From an uncultured Traorella sp. (GTDB taxonomy: Bacteria; Bacillota_I; Bacilli_A; Erysipelotrichales; Erysipelotrichaceae): 11,403 bases of DNA. The stretch's first letter is position 1. Every line of letters begins with the position of its first letter. The notes beneath the pieces were generated by a model. It was not told the origin of the DNA. It searched no databases and saw nothing but the letters and a program-made list of their open reading frames with translations. This document shows positions 5,744-11,403 of the stretch, piece by piece. A program made the translations under genes and the position numbers. The stretch covers positions 1-11,403 of the forward strand of contig CAMEIZ010000050.1 of assembly GCA_945919165.1 (NCBI GenBank), read 5' to 3'.

Positions 5744-8158
5744 ATGGGCTATAAATTTACAAATAAAGAAGAATTTAAACAAGAATTTAAAACTCGTATT
5801 ATCGCTAAATACGGTCGTTCAATTGAACAATCCCACATTACAGAGAAATATATGGTGTTGGGAAATATGATTCGAGATTACGCTGCTATGAACTGGAAAG
5901 CGAGCAAAGAAGAAATTGCCAGAAAACAGGAAAAGCAGATGTACTATTTTTCTATGGAATTTTTGATAGGTCGTCTTTTAACAAGCAACCTGATGAATTT
6001 GGGTATTTATGATATTGTGAAAGAGGGTCTTGCCGATTTGGATATTGATATCAATGAACTCGAAGAAATGGAAAGTGATGCAGGACTTGGAAATGGTGGT
6101 TTGGGAAGACTGGCGGCTTGTTTCTTAGATTCTCTGGCTTCTTTAGGTTATGCTGGTCATGGAAACTGTATTCGTTATGAGTATGGTCTTTTCAAACAGA
6201 AGATTGTAGATGGTAAACAGGTTGAAGTTCCTGATCAGTGGTTAAAACTGGGAAATGTATGGGAAGTAAGAAAACCAAAACATGCTGTTGATGTGAAGTT
6301 CTATGGATCAATTGAAATGGAAATGGATATTTACGGTAAAGCCAAGGTAAACCATGTCAATGCACAGATTATTCGAGCAGTACCTTATGATGTGGAAGTT
6401 GTTGGTCATGGAACAAATCTAACCAATACACTGAGATTATGGAGTGCAGAGCCAGCTGAAGATGCTTCTAATTCACAGGAGTTTGGTAAGTATATCAAAG
6501 ATGTTATTTCCATTAACCAGAATGTTTATCCGGATGATTCTACGGAAGAAGGAAGATATCTGCGTTTAAAACAGCAGTATTTCTTTGTATCTGCTGGATT
6601 GACAGCATTGATCAAGGCACATTTGCGTGTTTATGATACACTTGACAATTTTGCTGAAAAAAATGCCATTCAGTTAAATGATACACATCCGGTATTAGCC
6701 ATTCCGGAATTGATGCGTATTTTAATGGATGATTATCTATATGAATGGAATGATGCCTGGGAGATAGTAACCAAATCAGTGGCTTATACGAATCATACCG
6801 TTTTATCTGAAGCTCTTGAAAAATGGCCGGTACGTTTCATTCAAACACTTTTACCGCGTATCTATATGATTATTGAAGAAATCGATCGTCGTTACTGTTT
6901 CGCACTGAATTATAAATATTATCGTCCGGATCTGATTAATTCTACAAGAATTATTATTGACGGACAGGTGCACATGGCAAATCTTGCCATTATTGGATCA
7001 CATTCTGTCAATGGTGTTGCGGCATTGCACTCACAGATACTTATCAACGATGTTTTCAAAAATCAGTATGCGATTTATCCAGGAAAATTCAATAACAAGA
7101 CAAATGGAATTACTCATCGCCGTTGGTTGATTTATTCCAACCCACAACTGAAAGCTCTGTTAGATAAGACAATTGGAGACAGCTATGTTGATCATCCACA
7201 GGATTTGGAAAAACTGATGAATTATGTCGATGATGTAAAGATTCAGGAAGAATTCTTACAGGTTAAGCTGGAAAGAAAGAAGATTTTAGCTGCGTATATT
7301 AAACAGGCAACTGGAATAGAAATCGATATTCATTCTATTTTTGATGTTCAGGCAAAACGTCTCCATGCTTATAAGCGTCAGCTTTTAAATGTGATGCATA
7401 TTATTTACCTGTATCAGAGAATGAAGGAAGATCCAAATTTCAGAATTTATCCGCGTACCTTTATTTTTGCTGCTAAAGCAGCACCTGCCTATACTTTTGC
7501 GAAAAAAGTTATCCAACTGATTCACTCTATTGCCAATGTGGTCAACAACGATCCTGAAATCAGTCCATATATGAAAGTTGTTTTCATTCCGAATTATGGC
7601 GTCAGCATTGCAGAGATTTTGATGAATGCTGCGGATGTTAGTGAACAGATTTCAACTGCCGGAAAAGAAGCCAGCGGTACCGGTAATATGAAGTTTATGA
7701 TGAATGGAGCTTTAACTATTGGTACCTTAGATGGAGCCAATGTTGAAATTGTGGAAAGAGTCGGATATGATAATGCCTTTATCTTTGGATTAAAGGTAGA
7801 TGAAGTTGAAACTATGAAAAGAGCTCATTCATACAATGTTTGGGACTATTATAACCACATTCCGCATTTAAAGAAAATCGTTGATTCTTTAATTGATGGA
7901 ACATGGTCAAACAATCGCGATGAATTCAAGATCATTTATGATGAATTAATGTTCAAAAATGATGAATATCTGTTATTAGCTGATTTTGATGCTTATCAAG
8001 TAACTCAGTCAAGAATCAGAGATTTCTATGAAAACAGAAATCTGTGGGCAAAAATGTGCTTAATTAACATTGCAAAGAGCGGATATTTCTCAAGTGATCG
8101 TACGATTGAAGAATATGTTCGCGATATTTGGCATTTGAATAAAATTTGTGTGAAATAA
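5744..8158 (+). CDS. glgP: Glycogen/starch phosphorylase (GT35)
   Basis: This PLP-dependent cytoplasmic enzyme removes glucose from the non-reducing ends of alpha-1,4 glucans using phosphate, giving glucose 1-phosphate. At 804 residues it has the usual bacterial length. The family signatures are present: YYFSMEFLIGR (67-77), ESDAGLGNGGLGRLAACF (110-127) and the PLP site EASGTGNMKF, in which Lys650 should carry the cofactor, followed by GALTIGTLDGANVE. There is no long N-terminal extension resembling the phosphorylation-controlled segment of animal enzymes. The ATG at 5744 has GAGAGG 7 bases upstream. Its product is the substrate of the mutase encoded two genes earlier. No debranching enzyme (glgX or pullulanase type) or maltodextrin amylase is found nearby, so complete degradation needs genes elsewhere. 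GlgP versus MalP (maltodextrin) preference cannot be read from sequence; glgB next door favours GlgP. Confidence 0.95.
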   Translation: MGYKFTNKEEFKQEFKTRIIAKYGRSIEQSHITEKYMVLGNMIRDYAAMNWKASKEEIARKQEKQMYYFSMEFLIGRLLTSNLMNLGIYDIVKEGLADLDIDINELEEMESDAGLGNGGLGRLAACFLDSLASLGYAGHGNCIRYEYGLFKQKIVDGKQVEVPDQWLKLGNVWEVRKPKHAVDVKFYGSIEMEMDIYGKAKVNHVNAQIIRAVPYDVEVVGHGTNLTNTLRLWSAEPAEDASNSQEFGKYIKDVISINQNVYPDDSTEEGRYLRLKQQYFFVSAGLTALIKAHLRVYDTLDNFAEKNAIQLNDTHPVLAIPELMRILMDDYLYEWNDAWEIVTKSVAYTNHTVLSEALEKWPVRFIQTLLPRIYMIIEEIDRRYCFALNYKYYRPDLINSTRIIIDGQVHMANLAIIGSHSVNGVAALHSQILINDVFKNQYAIYPGKFNNKTNGITHRRWLIYSNPQLKALLDKTIGDSYVDHPQDLEKLMNYVDDVKIQEEFLQVKLERKKILAAYIKQATGIEIDIHSIFDVQAKRLHAYKRQLLNVMHIIYLYQRMKEDPNFRIYPRTFIFAAKAAPAYTFAKKVIQLIHSIANVVNNDPEISPYMKVVFIPNYGVSIAEILMNAADVSEQISTAGKEASGTGNMKFMMNGALTIGTLDGANVEIVERVGYDNAFIFGLKVDEVETMKRAHSYNVWDYYNHIPHLKKIVDSLIDGTWSNNRDEFKIIYDELMFKNDEYLLLADFDAYQVTQSRIRDFYENRNLWAKMCLINIAKSGYFSSDRTIEEYVRDIWHLNKICVK

Positions 8159-8171
8159 ACCTCATTAGGTT

Positions 8172-8213
8172 ACTGGAAGTTTTAGGAATACAACCAAATC
8201 TTCCAGTTTTTTT
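8172..8213 (+). terminator. Terminator after glgP
   Basis: ACTGGAAG (8172-8179) pairs perfectly with CTTCCAGT (8200-8207) over a 20-base loop, and the T run reaches 8213. A small AACCT/AGGTT hairpin (8158-8171) directly follows the stop codon and precedes it. Confidence 0.8.
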
Positions 8214-8241
8214 ATTAATTGATTCATGTAATATCATACTA

Positions 8242-8268
8242 AATTAGATTTTTAGTAATTATCTAATT
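8242..8268. repeat. AT-rich inverted repeat upstream of the lipoprotein gene
   Basis: AATTAGAT (8242-8249) and ATCTAATT (8261-8268) are perfect inverted arms around 11 bases. The centre lies about 75 bp upstream of the likely -10 box, so it could be a distal regulator site. The base composition makes chance occurrence plausible. The rest of 8214-8330 shows no other gene or motif. Confidence 0.35.
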
Positions 8269-8328
8269 AATATAAGAGGCATTTTTTCTAACAATTTTGA
8301 AATAAGCCTGTTAAAAACAAAAGATGTT

Positions 8329-8337
8329 TGATATAGT
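8329..8337 (+). promoter_or_regulatory. Extended -10 promoter for the lipoprotein gene
   Basis: TGA (8329-8331) directly precedes TATAGT (8332-8337), fitting the TGn extended -10 pattern with one mismatch in the hexamer. The -35 region is poor (TGTTAA at 17 bp). A start near 8344 leaves the ribosome site AGGAGG (8351-8356) intact. An overlapping TAGAAT at 8337-8342 is a less likely alternative, because its start point would fall too close to the ribosome site. Confidence 0.45.
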
Positions 8338-8361
8338 AGAATTAGTTAATAGGAGGGCAAA

Positions 8362-9117
8362 ATGAAAAAAACAATGATAAAAGCTGTGACACTCATTTTA
8401 TCTATAGCTTTATTAGGAGCTTGTCAGTCACAGCCACAAAACACTCAAAATCCCAAAGATGTGTTAAAAGCAGCTGTTGAAAAAACAAATGAAGCAGATT
8501 CGCTGACACTTGAAATGGAAATGAAAATCTCTATGAAAGCTGAAGATGATACCTTTGAGATGCCAACTACGACAACTATTGAAATACAAGGAATTCGTGA
8601 CAATAATTTGATTTATCATATGAATTCAGCAATGAATGCATTTGGTGAAGAAGTAAATGTGGATATGTGGTATTTTGATGGAGTCATGTATGTTGATACA
8701 ATGGATGAAAAAACAGCGATGAAGATAGATTTGGATTCTGCAAAATCCAAGATCAACAGTGAAGTAAAAATGTTTGATTCATTAAGTGATTATCAGGCAA
8801 AAGAAGATGCGAATGGAAATATTACATCCGTTTCAGTAAAGATTTCCAAAGAACAATTACTAGAATTAATGAACAGTACAGATTCAGAAATGATTGATGA
8901 AGATATCCTGGATTCATTAGAAAATATTCAGATTAATGAATTGACTTATCAAATTAATGCCCAAGGATTTGTATCCGGTATGGAATTTGGTATTCAAGCT
9001 GAAAGTGAAGGAGTAAGCATGAGTATTCAAGTAACGTGTACATATTCTAAACTGAATGAAACGGTTGTTGAGAAGATTGATATAAGTGGTTTTAAAGTTT
9101 TAGATTTTGAAGATTAA
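8362..9117 (+). CDS. Secreted lipoprotein, LppX/LolA-like or DUF6612-like
   Basis: The 251-residue protein opens with a lipoprotein signal: MKKTMIKAV, a hydrophobic core and the lipobox LLGAC. Cys21 should become the lipid-bearing N-terminus of the mature protein on the outer face of the membrane. The mature part is acidic, lacks further Cys or membrane segments, and has the layout DVLKAAVEKTNEADSLTLEMEMKI, then alternating strands (MWYFDGVMYVD and similar). This resembles the half-barrel lipoproteins of Firmicutes annotated as LppX/LprG/LolA-like or DUF6612; the ligand is unknown. The family call is from recollection of pattern and should be treated as moderate. AGGAGG (8351-8356) supports the ATG. 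It has its own promoter and terminator, so it is a single-gene unit. The transporter that follows may or may not be functionally related. Confidence 0.85.
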   Translation: MKKTMIKAVTLILSIALLGACQSQPQNTQNPKDVLKAAVEKTNEADSLTLEMEMKISMKAEDDTFEMPTTTTIEIQGIRDNNLIYHMNSAMNAFGEEVNVDMWYFDGVMYVDTMDEKTAMKIDLDSAKSKINSEVKMFDSLSDYQAKEDANGNITSVSVKISKEQLLELMNSTDSEMIDEDILDSLENIQINELTYQINAQGFVSGMEFGIQAESEGVSMSIQVTCTYSKLNETVVEKIDISGFKVLDFED

Positions 9118-9139
9118 TGTCCCTCAAAGGGACATTTTT
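9118..9139 (+). terminator. Terminator after the lipoprotein gene
   Basis: TGTCCCT (9118-9124) pairs with AGGGACA (9128-9134) across a CAA loop, and TTTTT (9135-9139) follows. The stem begins directly after the stop codon. This compact GC-containing stem is one of the strongest terminators in the window. Confidence 0.85.
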
Positions 9140-9177
9140 CATATTTGTTCATTTTTCCAGTAGACAAATAAGAAAAA

Positions 9178-9206
9178 TTGTTCATGACAACTGCGTCATT
9201 TTTTTT
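9178..9206. promoter_or_regulatory. Overlapping inverted repeats before the ABC transporter (operator or weak terminator)
   Basis: Two inverted repeats overlap: TTGT-N5-ACAA (9178-9190) and ATGAC-N6-GTCAT (9184-9199). The sequence TTGTTCAT occurs at 9145-9152 and again at 9178-9185, 33 bp apart, roughly three helical turns. The second repeat ends in eight T (9199-9206) and could therefore also act as a weak terminator. The location just upstream of the transporter promoter suits a regulator site, as is common for antimicrobial-exporting ABC systems, but no regulator gene is in view. Confidence 0.4.
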
Positions 9207-9233
9207 CACTATCACACTTATTTATGATAAGAT
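9205..9233 (+). promoter_or_regulatory. Probable promoter of the ABC transporter gene
   Basis: TTCACT (9205-9210) and TAAGAT (9228-9233) are 17 bp apart, and TGA immediately precedes the second hexamer, giving an extended -10. Alternatively TATGAT (9223-9228) is the -10, with no good -35. Both place the start near 9235-9240, ahead of the ribosome site AAAGGAG (9247-9253). Confidence 0.4.
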
Positions 9234-9259
9234 TGATTCACGATTGAAAGGAGTCACTT

Positions 9260-11403
9260 ATGCTTCAAATAAAGAATATCTCAAAACAATATCAAACAGG
9301 TGAATTGATTCAGATAGCCTTAAATGATGTAAGCTTAAATTTAAGAGATAATGAATTTGTGTCGATTTTAGGACCCAGTGGTTCAGGAAAAACGACGCTT
9401 TTGAATATTATTGGTGGATTAGATCGTTATGATTCAGGAGATTTGATCATCAATTCAGTTTCGACAAAAAAGTATAAAGATCGTGATTGGGACTCTTATC
9501 GTAACCATACGATTGGCTTTGTGTTTCAGAGCTATAATTTGATTCCTCATCAATCCGTGCTTTCTAATGTTGAACTGGCCTTAACAATCAGCGGTGTTTC
9601 TAAAAAACAGCGACGTGAACGTGCTCTACAGGCACTTGATGAAGTTGGTTTGAAAGAGCAGGCTCATAAAAAGCCAAATCAAATGTCCGGAGGACAAATG
9701 CAGCGTGTTGCCATAGCCAGAGCTTTGGTCAATGATCCTGATATTTTACTGGCTGACGAACCAACAGGAGCATTAGACAGTGAAACCAGTGTTCAGATTA
9801 TGGAGCTGTTGAAAAAGGTTGCCAAAGATCGTTTGGTAGTGATGGTAACTCATAATCCGGAACTGGCAATGCAATATGCAACACGAATTGTTCAGTTAAA
9901 GGATGGAGTTATTATTTCAGATACAGATCCATTTATTGTCGAAACTGATCAAGAAGAAGCTGTTCATAAGAACCTGGGGAAAGCATCCATGTCCTTTTCA
10001 ACAGCACTATCACTCAGCTTTAATAACCTTAAAACAAAAAAAGCCAGAACGTTATTAACCGCTTTTGCAGGGTCTATTGGAATTATCGGAATAGCATTAA
10101 TTCTATCATTATCAAATGGTGTTAATACGTATATTCGCTCTGTAGAACAACAGGCTCTTTCCGAATATCCACTTTCCATACAAAGCAGCGGAATCAACAT
10201 GTCAAGCATGATGACAGATCAAATGATGCAAAATGAACCAACAAGTGAGGCTGAAATACGCGTATCCCAAATGATCAATAATATGTTCTCAAAAATCGGA
10301 TCAAACGATCTGGCTTCACTCAAACAATATCTGCAAAGTGATCAAAGCTCAATTCATGACTATGCAAGTACAATTGAATACAGTTATGATGTTGAACCTC
10401 AGATATATAGTTCAGATACAGATAAAATTCATCAGGTACATCCGGATAATTCATTTTCCTCATTAGGACTGGGAGCGTCATCAAGCTCAAATTCATTGAT
10501 GTCCAAAATGATGAGTACCAATATTTTCTTTGAAATGCCGAAAAGTTTTTCACTTTATGAAGATCAATATGATGTAAAAGCGGGAAGATGGCCACAAAAT
10601 AAAAATGAATGTGTCGTCGTATTGACCAAATCGGGACGCATCAGTGATTTTATGCTTTATGCATTAGGTTTGAGAGATTATTCTGAACTGGAAGAAATGA
10701 TCAATCAATTTTCAAAAAATGAAGATGTCACCACATATGAATATGATCAAACTTACACCTATCAGGATATATTGGGAATTCAGTTTAAAGTGATTTCTTC
10801 AGCAGAAAAATATGAGTATGATGAACAGTATCAGGTCTATGTTGACAAAAGTGAAGACACTGATCATATGAAAGCGTTAATTGAAAATGGAGAAACACTT
10901 GAAATTGTGGGTATCGTTCAGCCAAAAAAGGATGCCACAGCTACGATGCTTTTTTCCGGTATCAATTATCCTGCTTCATTAACTGAATATGTCATCGAAC
11001 AAACACAAAACAGTGAAATTGTTAAAAAACAGCTGCAAGATCCAACAATCAATGTATTTACCAATGAAAGTTTTGATAGTGAGAAGAAAAATTCATTTGA
11101 TATGAATTCACTTTTCAGTATTGATACCGAAATGATGAAGAAAGCATTTTCAATTGATTCAAGTAAAATTAATATTTCCATGGATGATATCGATTTTTCA
11201 TCAGTTCAGATAGATTTCTCATCACTTAAGCCAATAGAATTAGAAGATCTTCTTTCAGAACTTCAATTTGAGCTGAGCAAAGAAGATTTACAGGCATTAT
11301 CTGAAGGAATCATGAATGATTTTAAAGAATATCTTATGGAAAACGGTTATACGGATCAAAATAAAATGAATGAATATTTTATGGCTTATCTTCAAAGCGG
11401 ACG
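9260..11403 (+). CDS. ABC transporter, fused ATPase and FtsX/MacB-like permease (3' end missing)
   Basis: The frame is open from the ATG at 9260 (AAAGGAG 6 bases upstream) to the window edge, giving 714 residues of an incomplete protein. Residues 1-225 are an ABC ATPase of the LolD/MacB class: Walker A GPSGSGKT (38-45), Q-loop Gln90, signature MSGGQ (142-146), Walker B ILLADE (162-167) and switch His198. A linker leads to LSFNNLKTKKARTLLTAFAGSIG and a membrane helix at about 265-288, the usual entry of an FtsX/MacB-type permease. From residue 289 to the edge (426 residues) there is no further membrane segment, so this is a long extracellular domain rich in Ser, Asp, Met and Gln. It is larger than the periplasmic domain of MacB. 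The remaining three helices are expected beyond the window. Such fusions probably act as dimers that move peptides, lipids or antimicrobials, or relay mechanical work across the membrane. The substrate cannot be told from sequence. Confidence 0.9.
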   Translation, partial: MLQIKNISKQYQTGELIQIALNDVSLNLRDNEFVSILGPSGSGKTTLLNIIGGLDRYDSGDLIINSVSTKKYKDRDWDSYRNHTIGFVFQSYNLIPHQSVLSNVELALTISGVSKKQRRERALQALDEVGLKEQAHKKPNQMSGGQMQRVAIARALVNDPDILLADEPTGALDSETSVQIMELLKKVAKDRLVVMVTHNPELAMQYATRIVQLKDGVIISDTDPFIVETDQEEAVHKNLGKASMSFSTALSLSFNNLKTKKARTLLTAFAGSIGIIGIALILSLSNGVNTYIRSVEQQALSEYPLSIQSSGINMSSMMTDQMMQNEPTSEAEIRVSQMINNMFSKIGSNDLASLKQYLQSDQSSIHDYASTIEYSYDVEPQIYSSDTDKIHQVHPDNSFSSLGLGASSSSNSLMSKMMSTNIFFEMPKSFSLYEDQYDVKAGRWPQNKNECVVVLTKSGRISDFMLYALGLRDYSELEEMINQFSKNEDVTTYEYDQTYTYQDILGIQFKVISSAEKYEYDEQYQVYVDKSEDTDHMKALIENGETLEIVGIVQPKKDATATMLFSGINYPASLTEYVIEQTQNSEIVKKQLQDPTINVFTNESFDSEKKNSFDMNSLFSIDTEMMKKAFSIDSSKINISMDDIDFSSVQIDFSSLKPIELEDLLSELQFELSKEDLQALSEGIMNDFKEYLMENGYTDQNKMNEYFMAYLQSG

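Noticed and set aside
4758..5782. Reverse-strand open frames opposite glgB and the glgB-glgP junction
   Set aside because: glgB is unambiguous on the + strand. These frames show no family motifs, and one crosses a terminator.
8214..8361. Small RNA or riboswitch upstream of the lipoprotein
   Set aside because: Apart from one AT-rich inverted repeat I see no conserved aptamer-like structure or second terminator before the ribosome site.
9964..11181. Three short reverse-strand open frames in the transporter region
   Set aside because: The + strand carries one uninterrupted ATPase-permease frame through the whole stretch; the reverse frames are shadows.
1..11403. CRISPR array, tRNA, insertion sequence or prophage signals
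   Set aside because: No regular repeat-spacer pattern, cloverleaf, transposase or phage gene, or terminal repeats were found; dut alone is not evidence of a phage here.

Overview
The window reads as AT-rich DNA from a low-GC Gram-positive bacterium (Firmicutes/Bacillota). The support is strong GGAGG-type ribosome sites, AT-rich codons, a lipoprotein with a Gram-positive style lipobox, simple hairpin-plus-T terminators and an ATPase-permease fusion of a type common in gut Firmicutes. A gut Erysipelotrichia-like organism is my best guess, but this is an inference from style and not a demonstrated placement. Every gene I can support lies on the + strand.

Left part (1-2047). Two hairpins close an unseen upstream gene. 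A small two-gene operon follows: a membrane protein of unknown function overlapping a complete trimeric-type dUTPase (dut) by 4 bp. After a terminator comes a PAP2-superfamily membrane protein gene with its own near-consensus promoter. This gene is broken by a one-base frameshift near its 5' end and also lacks the catalytic residues of the family.

Centre (2048-8213). This is a glycogen-metabolism block: a phosphohexomutase (phosphoglucomutase type) and a branching enzyme (glgB) in tight succession, then a terminator and a separate promoter for glycogen phosphorylase (glgP). Phosphorylase releases glucose 1-phosphate, the mutase converts it to glucose 6-phosphate, and the branching enzyme sets the alpha-1,6 architecture of the polymer. 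Neither ADP-glucose pyrophosphorylase nor glycogen synthase is in the window. A catabolite-responsive (cre-like) sequence lies directly against the -10 box of the mutase promoter, suggesting CcpA-type carbon control.

Right part (8214-11403). A secreted lipoprotein of about 250 residues forms a single-gene unit. It is followed by the start of a large ABC transporter in which the ATPase is fused to an FtsX/MacB-like permease with a very long extracellular domain. That gene runs off the right edge. The space upstream of it holds overlapping inverted repeats and a direct repeat that look like an operator.

I found no tRNA, rRNA, CRISPR array, insertion sequence or phage gene, and nothing I would call a new defence or mobile system. 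The most interesting points are the catalytically defective, frameshifted PAP2 protein, the cre-like site, the split transcription of the glycogen block and the unexplained operator-like region before the transporter.
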